Notes: generated by a model from the letters alone, not told the origin. Numbered from the stretch's first letter, positions 8,043 through 19,862 are shown. The stretch is DNA of 64,000 nt from Neptuniibacter sp. CAU 1671 (GCF_029222905.1 NZ_JARHUE010000003.1:310001-374000), one strand, 5' to 3'. A program made the numbers and translations.

Positions 8043-8160
8043 GATTGATCTGTGCTCTCACAGGTTTTCTGAAAGTGTATCACTGGTTATCGTTTTGGCA
8101 GTCGTGTGCCGGTAAAAAACAGTGCTCTTCAGAGTGTCGGCCGCGAGAAAGGTTTGTGCA

Positions 8161-8190
8161 TTGACCTAAATCTCTCTACCCTAGGAATAT
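8161..8190 (+). promoter_or_regulatory. Possible promoter of the methyltransferase gene
   Basis: TTGACC (8161-8166) is followed after 18 bp by AATATT (8185-8190), a four-of-six -10. It lies about 50 nt upstream of the start codon. Confidence 0.35.
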
Positions 8191-8239
8191 TCATAATTTG
8201 TCACTTATCTCCGATAGCTGACCAACTATTGGGATAGGC

Positions 8240-8899
8240 ATGACAACATCGCTACGTATTCGTTACCAGACCATTGAGCTTGGTAAAACCGATATCCATC
8301 TTTGTACCCTGCGTGATAACCAGCAATTTCATGACCCGTCGGGCGAAGCCGAAGCACTGGGTATCTCCTCCGCATCCTGGCCGATCTTTGGTGTGGTCTG
8401 GCCCTCCAGTCTGGTGCTGGCACATTACATGGCTGACTTCGACACGCAGGGAAAACGTATTCTCGAAATTGGCTGTGGCATGGCGCTTTCCAGTTTGCTG
8501 CTCAATAAGCGCCAGGACGATATTACGGCCACTGACTATCACCCGGAGGTAGGCGGTTTTCTGCTGCGCAATACCCGACTGAACGGCGATCAACCGATTG
8601 CCTATGAGCGCGTTGACTGGGCAGATGATGCTGACGAGCTGGGCGTGTTTGATCTGATTATCGGCAGTGATCTGCTTTACGAAGATCAGCACATCAAACT
8701 GCTGGCGGATTTTATTCAGCGCCATGCACGGCCAGCCTGTGAAATAGTGCTGGTGGACCCGGGCCGTGGCCGCAAAAGCAAACTCGGCGATCGTCTTGCA
8801 GCGCAGGGTTTTGCGCATCAATACCTCAAACCAGATGATACTGAGTATCTGGAGCAGGCATTCAAAGGCGATATTCTGAAATTCTGGCGGGCGGCGTAA
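8240..8899 (+). CDS. Class I SAM-dependent methyltransferase (METTL21/lysine-type)
   Basis: A 219-aa protein with the Rossmann methyltransferase fold. SAM motif I is LEIGCGMALSS (from residue 75), an acidic residue ends strand 2 (TATDYHP), and the post-I segment carries GSDLLYED. The PSSLVLAHYM helix before motif I and the DLLYE motif resemble the lysine methyltransferases of the METTL21/calmodulin-KMT group, whose bacterial relatives include ETF-beta lysine methyltransferases. The target here cannot be read from sequence. The start ATG follows GGGATAGG. The gene is isolated between divergent and unrelated neighbours. Confidence 0.8.
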   Translation: MTTSLRIRYQTIELGKTDIHLCTLRDNQQFHDPSGEAEALGISSASWPIFGVVWPSSLVLAHYMADFDTQGKRILEIGCGMALSSLLLNKRQDDITATDYHPEVGGFLLRNTRLNGDQPIAYERVDWADDADELGVFDLIIGSDLLYEDQHIKLLADFIQRHARPACEIVLVDPGRGRKSKLGDRLAAQGFAHQYLKPDDTEYLEQAFKGDILKFWRAA

Positions 8900-9058
8900 G
8901 ACTCCCACGTCCTGCCTTGCCCGGTAAAACAGAACCTGCTTCCGCCCCTCTTCAGTCCTTAGTCTCACATCTGTTGCCTTAGCGGCATGTGCAGGGCACA
9001 CTGAGAAAAAGCCATCTATTGGTAATTTACGTCTGCAGGGATATGGAAGGGGCTGGGC

Positions 9059-9688
9059 GTGTTGGAAAACAGGGATTGTATTCACCTGCGCAATTGTACG
9101 GCGCTGGAATTTAAGCGGTTGTATCGATCTTGGTTAATCAAACCAGCGGCCTTGTTGGTTTTACTCTTTTCTGTGTCAACTGACCTGAGTTATGCAGGCA
9201 ATCCGGTTGCCGAAGCCTACAGCAGTTTTATCCTCACACTCTCAGACAGCTTTGTTGAACATGCCACAGAGCGAATGAACACCCGTATTGAAAGCAAACA
9301 GGTTGAGTTTAATGGCCAACGGGTGACCTATGAGTATCAGCTATGGCGCTTGCGACCCAACAGTGTCTGCGCACATCTGAAGCAGGACCTTCTAGCCTTT
9401 TCAAAATGTGGTCAGTCTGCGCAACAGTTCTTTCATGAAACCTGCCGCTACCTGACTCAAAACCCAAGCTCGCACTGGGCGCATACTCGCCAGACACAGC
9501 TCTACTGTAATGCTGCCAGTCAATATAAGCCGACGATTGCAGAGGTGCGCAGAAGTAACCCTAACGCTACCAGTGATGCCAGTCAGGCGCAGCGCCAACA
9601 GTGCTCTATCCTGCGCATGGAAGCCCTGCGCAACAAAGACCCGTATGTGATTCAGCAACGTGATCAGGTGTGTAACGCCATCGACTAA
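9059..9688 (+). CDS. Hypothetical exported Cys-containing protein
   Basis: A 209-aa protein with no family I recognise. A hydrophobic segment at about residues 27-45 (LIKPAALLVLLFSVS) followed by SYAGNP suggests a signal peptide or anchor after a long N-region. The mature part has six Cys, which fits a disulphide-bonded periplasmic domain, and is rich in Gln and Arg near its end. The chosen start is GTG at 9059 with GGAAGGGG six bases upstream; this keeps a 26-residue tail before the hydrophobic stretch, so a later start is possible. It ends 11 nt before a DUF2726 gene, suggesting an operon. Confidence 0.6.
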   Translation: MLENRDCIHLRNCTALEFKRLYRSWLIKPAALLVLLFSVSTDLSYAGNPVAEAYSSFILTLSDSFVEHATERMNTRIESKQVEFNGQRVTYEYQLWRLRPNSVCAHLKQDLLAFSKCGQSAQQFFHETCRYLTQNPSSHWAHTRQTQLYCNAASQYKPTIAEVRRSNPNATSDASQAQRQQCSILRMEALRNKDPYVIQQRDQVCNAID

Positions 9689-9699
9689 GGACGTGATAA

Positions 9700-10365
9700 A
9701 TGGAAGGGATTCTGAAACTGGTGATCGCTGGTCTACTGTTTTTGGTGGCGCTGAAACTGCTGGCTCTCAAACTCAATGCAGGGAAAACCAGCAGTATTAG
9801 AGGGTTAGGATACCGACAGAAACAAACCCTGTTTACTCCCGCCGAACGTTCTTTTCTGGGTGTGCTGGATCAGGTGATCGACAAACAGCAGTATCGTGTT
9901 TTCGGTAAAGTTCGGGTAGCCGACCTGATAGAACCCAACCCCTCCTGTAATCGCAGCCAGTGGCAGAAAGCCTTTAATGCCATCAGCGCCAAACACTTCG
10001 ATTTTGTGATCTGTACCGCAGATACCCTGAGCCCCGTTTGTGTGATTGAACTGGATGATAAGAGCCATAACCAGAAACATCGGCAGCAAAGGGATGAGTT
10101 GCTGGATAGTGTTTGTGTAGATGCGGGATTACCGTTAATTCGTATTCCTGCGAAACGTGCTTACCATTTGAAAGAGGTGAACGCAGCGCTTTCAGGGCAC
10201 TTCGGAGCTGGGGAGGCCGTGCTTGCAGGTGGCGAGAACGTCGCTCCGCAACTGCTAGGAAAAGCTAGTCCAGAACAGGTGTCTAAATATCAAAAATTGT
10301 CTGAAAGTTTAACGGCTGAAAGTACAGAGCTTCAGGTGGAAAAGATCCGTGAAACGGTTAGGTGA
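9700..10365 (+). CDS. Membrane-anchored DUF2726 protein
   Basis: A 221-aa protein. An N-terminal TM helix (about 3-24) is followed by a DUF2726 domain (about 40-170): the conserved TPAERSFLGVLD start, the VIELDDKSH core (E117, D119, D120, K121) and the RD.LLD..C.DAGLPLIRI segment. The E-x-D-D-K arrangement with the following Arg/Asp helix resembles PD-(D/E)xK nuclease folds (inference). The tail from about 180 is polar and helix-prone. Third-position A/T rises toward the 3' end, near the AT-rich pair downstream. It is probably cotranscribed with the exported protein 11 nt upstream. Confidence 0.78.
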   Translation: MEGILKLVIAGLLFLVALKLLALKLNAGKTSSIRGLGYRQKQTLFTPAERSFLGVLDQVIDKQQYRVFGKVRVADLIEPNPSCNRSQWQKAFNAISAKHFDFVICTADTLSPVCVIELDDKSHNQKHRQQRDELLDSVCVDAGLPLIRIPAKRAYHLKEVNAALSGHFGAGEAVLAGGENVAPQLLGKASPEQVSKYQKLSESLTAESTELQVEKIRETVR

Positions 10366-10468
10366 TACATGTACTCTGACCTTCAAACAATTAATTCTCC
10401 TTCTATTATTTGGTATCTGTGTCACTGTGGCTTTTTGGTTATAATTCAAGGAAGAATGAGGATAAGTT

Positions 10469-11611
10469 ATGTCTACGGCAAACATTAATACTGCTATGCT
10501 CAGTTGGGCGCGTGAGCGCTCCGGCATCATTGCGCCACAGTTTGCCAAAAAATGCGGAGTTTCTTTGGAGCGCCTCCAAGAATGGGAGTCTGGAAAGAAA
10601 CCAATAACTTTTAATCAGGCAATGCGATTTTCCGAGAAGGCATATATCCCATTTGGTTTTTTATTTCTGGAAGAGCCCCCAGAGGAAAGCCTACCAATAC
10701 CGGATTTGCGGACTGTTGATAGTAATGGTGTGGACCGTCCAAGTGCTGAGCTTATGGATCTGCTGAAACTTATGCTTCAGCGTCAGGCCTGGTTTAAAGA
10801 GTATTTGAAACTTCATCTCGCTGACCCAATCTCAGTCGTGGGGAAATTCTCAGCGCGTGATAGTGTTCAGGCCGTTGTAGCTGATATGAGATCTCAACTG
10901 CAAGTTGCAGAGCATCCTGTTCGTGGCAAGTGGGAAGATTATTACCGAGATTTGGTTAAACGTGTTGAAAGTCTAGGGATTTTAGTGATGCGACAAAGTA
11001 ACCTTGGTCATCATACACGCCCGTTGCAAGTTAAAGAGTTTCGAGGGTTTGCTATTGTAGATGAGTACGCACCTATCTTGTTTGTGAATCATGCCGACGC
11101 TCCAGGTGCAAGGTTATTTACATTAATACATGAGCTTTGTCATATATGGATAGGGCAATCTGGTGTCTCTGATGGGAGTACTCATTCTCAACGGCAAGAA
11201 GAAGTCTTCTGTAATGCAGTTGCTGCCGAATTTTTGGTGCCTGCCAATGAGTTTCGTGATAAATGGTTACAGGACTTAGTTGACTGGCAAGATAATTTAC
11301 CTGCTTTGGAAGCACACTTTCATGTAAGTAAATGGGTTCTGGCTCGCAGGGCTTTAACTTTAGGTTTTATAGATGAAAAAGACTACGTTGGTTACATTTC
11401 TAAGCTAAAAGAAGAATATAAAAATAGGGATAAATCAGGCTCTGGGCCTACTTACTATAAAGCTAAAAAGGCACAAATAAGCCAGACCTTTTCTAAGGCT
11501 GTTGTTGGAGAAGCTTTGAATGGACAGCTTTTATTGAGAGAAGCTAGTGAGCTCCTCGGTGGTATAAAGCCCAGTAAAATTTCTGTTTTTGCTAAGGAGT
11601 TAGGCATTTGA
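10469..11611 (+). CDS. HTH (Xre)-ImmA/IrrE-type metallopeptidase, antitoxin-like
   Basis: A 380-aa protein joining an N-terminal helix-turn-helix (about 10-60, with FAKKCGVSLERLQEWESGKK) to an ImmA/IrrE zinc peptidase domain. The zinc site HELCH is at 221-225 with the third ligand E254 in NAVAAEFLVP. Proteins with this layout act as DNA-binding regulators controlled by proteolysis and often pair with a toxin. The ATG has GAGGA six bases upstream. It overlaps the downstream PIN-like gene by four bases, a coupling typical of toxin-antitoxin pairs. Codon choice is clearly more A/T-rich than in flanking housekeeping genes, suggesting horizontal gain. Confidence 0.88.
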   Translation: MSTANINTAMLSWARERSGIIAPQFAKKCGVSLERLQEWESGKKPITFNQAMRFSEKAYIPFGFLFLEEPPEESLPIPDLRTVDSNGVDRPSAELMDLLKLMLQRQAWFKEYLKLHLADPISVVGKFSARDSVQAVVADMRSQLQVAEHPVRGKWEDYYRDLVKRVESLGILVMRQSNLGHHTRPLQVKEFRGFAIVDEYAPILFVNHADAPGARLFTLIHELCHIWIGQSGVSDGSTHSQRQEEVFCNAVAAEFLVPANEFRDKWLQDLVDWQDNLPALEAHFHVSKWVLARRALTLGFIDEKDYVGYISKLKEEYKNRDKSGSGPTYYKAKKAQISQTFSKAVVGEALNGQLLLREASELLGGIKPSKISVFAKELGI

Positions 11612-12105
11612 GATATTTGTTGGATGCAAATACTTATATTCAAGCTAAGAATCAATATTATGGTATGGATATTTGTCCTGCTTATTGGGATTGGTTAGAT
11701 AGGCAATTTAAGAACGGTGTAATTGCAAGTGTAGAAATGATTGGGCGTGAGCTTAAAGATGGTAATGATGAGCTTGCAGAATGGGTTAAAGCAAGACCGG
11801 AGCATTTTATCAAAAACGATGATGCTGAAACTCAAGAGGTTTTTGGGAATCTTGTTCAATCAGTTATGGGTGGTGATTATAATTCAGGAAACCGAGATGG
11901 TTTCTTAGCAAAGGCTGATCCTTGGATAATTGCTAAAGCAAAAGTAATTGGCGCGACTGTGGTTACACATGAAGCAACAGTGGCACCAAATGCAAAAAAA
12001 GTTAAGGTTCCAAATATATGTCAGCTGTTTGAAGTGCCTTGTTTAAATACATTCCAGTTTCTTCGTGAGTTAAATGCACGCTTTGTGCTTGAGCCTAATA
12101 GTTAA
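11608..12105 (+). CDS. DUF4411 PIN-like protein, putative toxin
   Basis: A 165-aa DUF4411 protein, a PIN-fold family of presumed ribonucleases. The N-terminal acidic residue sits in LLDANTYIQ, and a later cluster ADPWIIAKAK followed by GATVVTHE supplies the other expected acidic positions. Translation starts at TTG within TTGA, overlapping the upstream stop codon, with AAGGAG eight bases before; no ATG gives a full-length domain. It is encoded directly after the HTH-ImmA/IrrE protein, the usual partner of this family, so a toxin role is inferred from context and family. Strongly AT-rich compared with valS next door. Confidence 0.85.
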   Translation: MRYLLDANTYIQAKNQYYGMDICPAYWDWLDRQFKNGVIASVEMIGRELKDGNDELAEWVKARPEHFIKNDDAETQEVFGNLVQSVMGGDYNSGNRDGFLAKADPWIIAKAKVIGATVVTHEATVAPNAKKVKVPNICQLFEVPCLNTFQFLRELNARFVLEPNS

Positions 12106-12124
12106 AAAAGACTGCTGTATTAGT

Positions 12125-12154
12125 AAAAAGCCCAGACAGTTGTCCGGGCTTTTT
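12125..12154. terminator. Bidirectional terminator between the DUF4411 gene and valS
   Basis: GCCC and GGGC arms, with an inner GACA/TGTC stem, are flanked by five A on the left and five T on the right, so the hairpin carries a U tract on either strand. It lies between two convergent stop codons (12105 and 12171). Confidence 0.85.
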
Positions 12155-12170
12155 GTTATCTGCGAGACCG

Positions 12171-15026
<2,856 letters not shown>

Positions 15027-15165
15027 GGCGCTCGGGTTCTTCTGCAATCGTGTGAATTTCTGGGGTACGCGGCTGCGCACCGGAATAAACGCGGCATTAT
15101 ACCGGTTAGGGGCACAGGAAAGTAGTGATTGGCTGTCTTAACTGTGGCAGAGCAGGCGGATTTGC

Positions 15166-15597
15166 TCAGCTTTGCCGCAGGTCGTGCATTTCGGCGGGAA
15201 TCCCCAGTTCTTTGTAACGACGAAAGTTCTGACGGGTAGCTTCCAGAACCGGCGGGCTTTGTACGACGATCTCCAGAATGCGCTCAAACTGAGTGATATC
15301 TTCCGGGGCTTCCAGTGCCAGATTGATAAACAGGTCGCGATGCTGCGGGCGCTGTGTATCCCAGCCGATTTCTACGGCTGAATGATGGGCTTCACCACTA
15401 AGGCCATGGGGAATAAACGCTTCCGGTTTGAACTCCCAGAGCAGTTGGTCAAGCTGCTGTGCGGCCCGGGCATCTTCGGTATAGATATACGCCTGATGCC
15501 CCATGGCACAGACTTTTTCCAGCAGACGGCAGAGAAAACGACCCCGGTCTTCGGGGTCGTCATTCGGCAGCAGATAGAAATCAGCTTTGCTGGCCAA
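15166..15597 (-). CDS. holC: DNA polymerase III chi subunit
   Basis: A 143-aa clamp-loader accessory protein; chi binds psi and the C-terminus of single-stranded DNA binding protein, linking the polymerase III holoenzyme to SSB-coated DNA. It shows the family pattern: ADFYLLP at the start, a RFLCRLLEKV helix, the CxMGHQAYIYTED strand and LLWEFKPEAFIPHGL. It lies three bases after the pepA stop codon, so translation is probably coupled, and upstream of valS, the usual gammaproteobacterial order. Confidence 0.95.
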   Translation of the reverse strand: MASKADFYLLPNDDPEDRGRFLCRLLEKVCAMGHQAYIYTEDARAAQQLDQLLWEFKPEAFIPHGLSGEAHHSAVEIGWDTQRPQHRDLFINLALEAPEDITQFERILEIVVQSPPVLEATRQNFRRYKELGIPAEMHDLRQS

Positions 15598-15600
15598 GGA

Positions 15601-17094
15601 TTATTCCTCAGTGGCTGACTGGTTCAGCAGGTACTGAGTCAGCAGCGGTACGCAGCGGCCGGTGGCACCTTTGTTCTTGCCGCTGTTCCAGGCCACGCCG
15701 GCGATATCCAGATGTGCCCAGCGGTATTCCTTGGTGAAGCGGGACAAGAAACACGCCGCAGTGATGGAACCCGCAGGACGACCGCCGATGTTTTGCATAT
15801 CGGCAAAGTTGCTGTCGAGCTGTTCCTGATATTCGTCCCACAATGGCAGCTGCCAGGCGCGGTCACCTGCCTGAACACCGGCTTCCAGCAACTGCTGAGC
15901 CAGCTGGTCATCATTTGACATCAAACCACTGGCCTGGTGGCCCAGCGCGATAATGCAGGCGCCGGTCAGGGTGGCAATGTCGACAACGGACGCAGGATTG
16001 AAACGACCCGCGTAGGTCAGGGCATCACACAGCACCAGACGGCCTTCGGCATCGGTGTTCAGAATTTCGACGGTCTGGCCAGACATGGTGGTGACGATGT
16101 CACCCGGTTTGCTGGCATGGCCGCTTGGCATGTTTTCTGCGGCCGCAACAATGCCTACCACGTTGATTGGCAGGGCCATTTCGCAGACGGCGTTGATCGC
16201 GCCGAATACGCTGGCGGCACCGCACATGTCGTATTTCATCTCGTCCATGGAATCGCCCGGCTTCAGGGAGATACCACCGGTATCAAAGGTGATGCCTTTG
16301 CCTACCAGTACATGTGGTGCTTCGCCTTCGACGCCACCGTTGTACTGCATAACCACCAGTTTAGACGGCTGTTCGCTGCCTTTACCGACAGACAGCAGGC
16401 AGTGCATGCCCAACTCGGCCATCTCGTCTTCATCAAGAATGGTGGTGGTCAGGGCTTCAAATTCCGCTTCCAGTTCCAGCGCGCGTTCAGCCAGATAGGT
16501 AGGGGTACAGATGTTCGGCGGCAGGTTACCCAGATCACGGGCAATGCTGGTGCCGTTAACGATGGCAGTACCATCCAGCAGTGCCTGCTCAGCCAGATCG
16601 GTATCCTCTTCAGCGCAGAGGATGCTGAATTTTTCCAGCTTCAGCGGGTCAGCTTTTTTGCTCTTGGTTTCATCGTAGAGGTAGAGCTCCTGACCGCTCC
16701 ATTCCACCAGATGACGCAGTTGACGGTACTGGTCAGTGTCGTCGGTCAGCACGCCGTCCAGCGCAAAGATGACATGACTGATTCCGGTGCTTTTAACCAC
16801 GCCCATCGCTGCGGTGATCGCTTTGCGGTAGTTGCGGTTATTGCGTTCTTCCTCTTTGCCGACACCCAGCAACAAGACGCGCCTGGCGGTCAGGCCCGGT
16901 ACTTTGTGCAATAACAGGGTCTGCGCAGTTTTACCGCTGATATCACCGCCTGCGAGAATCTCCTGCAGGTAACCGTTGCTGGCACTGTCTGCGGCGCTGG
17001 CGGCAGGAGAAAGTTGCCCCTCAGGTGCAACAGCCACCACTAAACATTCGGTTTCCAGTGCGGCGATGTCGCCATTGATAATCTCAAAATCCAT
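15601..17094 (-). CDS. pepA: Leucyl aminopeptidase (PepA)
   Basis: Cytoplasmic M17 aminopeptidase that removes N-terminal residues from peptides; in E. coli PepA also binds DNA in Xer recombination and carAB control. The chosen start (17094) has GGAG six bases upstream and gives 497 aa; an in-frame codon five residues earlier lacks this. Metal ligands K266, D271, D289, D348 and E350 are all present, in GKGITFDTGG and the signature NTDAEGRL, with R352 at the active site. It is transcribed away from lptF across a 130-bp shared promoter region. Confidence 0.97.
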   Translation of the reverse strand: MDFEIINGDIAALETECLVVAVAPEGQLSPAASAADSASNGYLQEILAGGDISGKTAQTLLLHKVPGLTARRVLLLGVGKEEERNNRNYRKAITAAMGVVKSTGISHVIFALDGVLTDDTDQYRQLRHLVEWSGQELYLYDETKSKKADPLKLEKFSILCAEEDTDLAEQALLDGTAIVNGTSIARDLGNLPPNICTPTYLAERALELEAEFEALTTTILDEDEMAELGMHCLLSVGKGSEQPSKLVVMQYNGGVEGEAPHVLVGKGITFDTGGISLKPGDSMDEMKYDMCGAASVFGAINAVCEMALPINVVGIVAAAENMPSGHASKPGDIVTTMSGQTVEILNTDAEGRLVLCDALTYAGRFNPASVVDIATLTGACIIALGHQASGLMSNDDQLAQQLLEAGVQAGDRAWQLPLWDEYQEQLDSNFADMQNIGGRPAGSITAACFLSRFTKEYRWAHLDIAGVAWNSGKNKGATGRCVPLLTQYLLNQSATEE

Positions 17095-17224
17095 GCTGAC
17101 TCCAGACAAGACATTAAAAGCGGTTTCAAGGATAATGCCGGTTACAATTCAGGCGCTTGGTTTACAGACCGCTTGGAAAGATCACTACTATAAACGATTT
17201 TATTCTAGGTAACAGGTTTCCGCA

Positions 17225-18334
17225 TTGATCGTATTTCGCTATCTGGCCCGTGAAGTTTTACTGAGCATGCTGGCAGTGAGCGCTGTGCTGCTGGTGATCA
17301 TCATGAGCGGTCGTCTGGTCAGCTACCTGGCGCAGGTGGCCAGTGGTGCACTGGATGCGGATGTACTACTGCAGATCATTCTGTTCCGACTGCCTGATTT
17401 TCTGCAGCTGATTTTGCCGCTGGGCCTGTTTCTCGGTTTTCTGCTGGGTTACGGTCGACTTTATCTTGAAAGTGAAATGACCGTGCTGGAAGCCTGCGGC
17501 ATGAGCCGTAAACGCCTGCTGGCTTATGCAATGGGTCCGGCGTTGCTGGTAGCCGTTATTGTCGCTTTGCTTTCTCTCTGGCTGGCCCCGCTGGGCGCAC
17601 AGCATACCAATCTTATTTTTGATCAGCAGAAACAGCGTAGCGAGCTGGATGCCCTGGTACCGGGACGATTCCAGCAACCCGCCCGGTCACCGCGGGTGGT
17701 CTATACCGAAAGCATGGACGATGACGGCCGCCTCGGTCTGGTGTTTACCGCTGAACGTAATCCTCAGACTAACCGGCTGCAGGTAACACTGGCGCAGGCA
17801 GGGGAAACCCGTGTGTTAGAGGATCTGGACGAGCGTTTTCTGGTGCTGGAGCAGGGGCATCGTTATGAAGGTGTGCCGGGGGCGGGCGACTTCACTGAAC
17901 TGCAGTTTGCTGAATACGGCACGCTGTTGCCGGTCAAAACCCAAACCCTGAAATATCCTAGGGCGGAGGCGCTGCCCACCTCGGTGTTGCTGCAGTCGAA
18001 TAAACCGAAAGAGCGTGCCCAACTGCACTGGCGTCTGTCCCTGCCGATTCTGGCAATTGTGGTGACCATGCTGGCGGTGCCTCTGAGTCGGGTCAACCCA
18101 AGGCAGGGGCGTTATGGTCGTCTGGTGCCGTCTATCGTGGTGTATCTGATCTATCTGGCGGCGCTGAGCAATGTGAAAAGCCTGGTGGCGGATGGTGCTC
18201 CGGCCGCCCTGTTATGGCTGGCCCATGGTGTATTTATCATGCTGGCGCTGAACATGTTGATGTTTGGGCGTTTCTGGCGACACCTGTTTGATCAGGTCGC
18301 GCTGCCTTCTTTTGGTTTCGGCAAGGGGCGCTGA
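17225..18334 (+). CDS. lptF: LPS export ABC transporter permease LptF
   Basis: Inner-membrane permease of the LptB2FGC machine that extracts lipopolysaccharide from the inner membrane and drives it to the outer membrane. The 369-aa protein opens with the conserved RYLAREVL amphipathic helix, has three TM helices before and three after a periplasmic beta-jellyroll domain, and carries LTVLEACGMS-like coupling helix residues (MTVLEACGMSRKRLL) and VPLSRVNPRQGRYG. The start is a TTG: it matches the conserved N-terminus, and no ATG is suitable. The stop overlaps the lptG start by one base. Confidence 0.96.
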   Translation: MIVFRYLAREVLLSMLAVSAVLLVIIMSGRLVSYLAQVASGALDADVLLQIILFRLPDFLQLILPLGLFLGFLLGYGRLYLESEMTVLEACGMSRKRLLAYAMGPALLVAVIVALLSLWLAPLGAQHTNLIFDQQKQRSELDALVPGRFQQPARSPRVVYTESMDDDGRLGLVFTAERNPQTNRLQVTLAQAGETRVLEDLDERFLVLEQGHRYEGVPGAGDFTELQFAEYGTLLPVKTQTLKYPRAEALPTSVLLQSNKPKERAQLHWRLSLPILAIVVTMLAVPLSRVNPRQGRYGRLVPSIVVYLIYLAALSNVKSLVADGAPAALLWLAHGVFIMLALNMLMFGRFWRHLFDQVALPSFGFGKGR

Positions 18335-19416
18335 TGAACGTACTGGATCGTTATATTGCCCGTCAGGTGCTGGCGGCTGTAGGTGTTACTCTGCTGGTGA
18401 TCCTGGGGCTGGACACCCTGTTTGCAGTGATTGAAGAGCTGCCGGATCTGACTCCGGAATACACCTTCTGGTCGGCGATTTGGTATGTCCTGATGACGAT
18501 GCCGCAGAGCATCTATGATTTTGTGCCGATGGCGAGCCTGATTGGCTGCCTGCTGGGGTTGGGGATGCTGGCTTCCAGCTCTGAACTGACCGTGATGCGC
18601 GCCGCTGGCATTTCGACCTGGCGCATTATTCTTGCGGTATCCAAACCAGTGTTGCTGCTGATTGTAATGACCATGGCGCTGGGTGAGCTTGTCGTGCCGC
18701 AAAGTGAGCAGCATGCGCAGAGTTACCGCCAGCTTAAGCTGGATGGTTCGGATGTGGTGCGCGAGGCCAGCCGGGTCTGGCACCGTGACCAGATGACCTT
18801 TGTGCATATCAATGCTGTGGTGCCGGGTGGGCAGATCCGTGGTGTGACCCGTTATGAATTCAATCCGGATCTCAGTCTGCATCGGGCCAGTTTTGCCCAG
18901 CAGGGGGAGTATCGTGACGGTAAGTGGTATCTGACCGGTGTGAAGTCAACGCTGTTCCCGGATGCTGTAGCTGATCAGCCGCCAGCCGCATTACAGATCA
19001 GTAAGCAGGCACTGGATGTCTGGCCCAGCCAGCTGACACCAGAGCTGCTCAGTGCGGCTGCCGTGGATGCTGGAACCCTGTCACTGACTGAATTGAGCAC
19101 CTACATTGAGTATCTGGTGTCGCAGGGGCTGGCATCTGAAAATTATAAGGTAGCGTTCTGGGGCAAGCTGATGTTGCCGCTGGAGGTGATGGCGCTGGTG
19201 CTGATTGCGGTGTCGTTTGTGTTTGGGCCATTGCGCAGTGTGACACTGGGGCAGCGGCTGATGACCGGTATTATTGTTGGACTGACATTTAAATTGAGTC
19301 GCGATCTGCTGGAACCGGCCAGCAGTGTGTTTGGCATTGCGCCGCTGCTGGCGGTTCTGTTACCGATTCTGATCTGTCTCGGCGCCGGAGCCTTGCTACT
19401 ACGCCGAGCTCATTAA
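18334..19416 (+). CDS. lptG: LPS export ABC transporter permease LptG
   Basis: Partner permease of LptF in the LPS extraction complex, 360 aa. It shares the fold: N-terminal RYIARQVL helix, three TM helices, coupling helix (LTVMRAAGISTWRI), periplasmic jellyroll (about 140-260), and three C-terminal TM helices with FGPLRSVTLGQRL. The ATG overlaps the lptF stop (TGATG), so the two subunits are translationally coupled. Its stop codon overlaps the stop of the convergent RDD gene by four bases. Confidence 0.97.
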   Translation: MNVLDRYIARQVLAAVGVTLLVILGLDTLFAVIEELPDLTPEYTFWSAIWYVLMTMPQSIYDFVPMASLIGCLLGLGMLASSSELTVMRAAGISTWRIILAVSKPVLLLIVMTMALGELVVPQSEQHAQSYRQLKLDGSDVVREASRVWHRDQMTFVHINAVVPGGQIRGVTRYEFNPDLSLHRASFAQQGEYRDGKWYLTGVKSTLFPDAVADQPPAALQISKQALDVWPSQLTPELLSAAAVDAGTLSLTELSTYIEYLVSQGLASENYKVAFWGKLMLPLEVMALVLIAVSFVFGPLRSVTLGQRLMTGIIVGLTFKLSRDLLEPASSVFGIAPLLAVLLPILICLGAGALLLRRAH

Positions 19417-19862
19417 TCCTTTTTCTGCTTGGGTAGTTGCACCACGCAACTGCCTGACGCCAGATCATGCCAGGCCTGACGGTCGCGGTTGATAAACATC
19501 CAGATAAATCCCAGACCAAAACATGCAATCGACAACATGCCGGTGAAAAACCGCAGCAGGGTCTGGGTGGGATTCAGCGGTTCCCCCGCCAGTGTCTGTA
19601 TACGCAGTCGCCAGGCCAGCATGCCCAGTGTCTGTCCGGAGCGCATCCAGAAAAAACTCAAAAAGAAATAGGTGATTACCAGCAGGACCGATTTAAACAA
19701 CGGCCCCTGTACCGCTTCACCATCGTTCAGTGACACGGCAATCATGCCGATCACCATCCACAATGCAATCAGAATCATGCCATCGTAGACCAGTGACAAC
19801 AGACGCTTCAGAGGCGACGCGGTGGTGACATCAGAATAGGCTTGGCGGAAGTGCCGGGGCAT
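19413..19862 (-). CDS. RDD-family membrane protein
   Basis: A 149-aa protein of the RDD family, predicted inner membrane with three to four hydrophobic helices (about 28-45, 60-75, 105-125). The family name refers to conserved Arg and Asp residues; here the C-terminal part shows NRDRQAWHDLASGSCVV, the diagnostic segment, and WRLRIQ lies between helices. RDD proteins are poorly characterised; some are linked to ion or osmotic balance. AAGGA precedes the ATG. It follows the Sel1-like gene on the same strand and meets lptG tail to tail. Confidence 0.88.
   Translation of the reverse strand: MPRHFRQAYSDVTTASPLKRLLSLVYDGMILIALWMVIGMIAVSLNDGEAVQGPLFKSVLLVITYFFLSFFWMRSGQTLGMLAWRLRIQTLAGEPLNPTQTLLRFFTGMLSIACFGLGFIWMFINRDRQAWHDLASGSCVVQLPKQKKD

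Noticed and set aside
15937-16914. A 325-codon open frame antisense to pepA
   Set aside because: Shadow of pepA, which has all metal ligands; the antisense frame has no ribosome site or family likeness.
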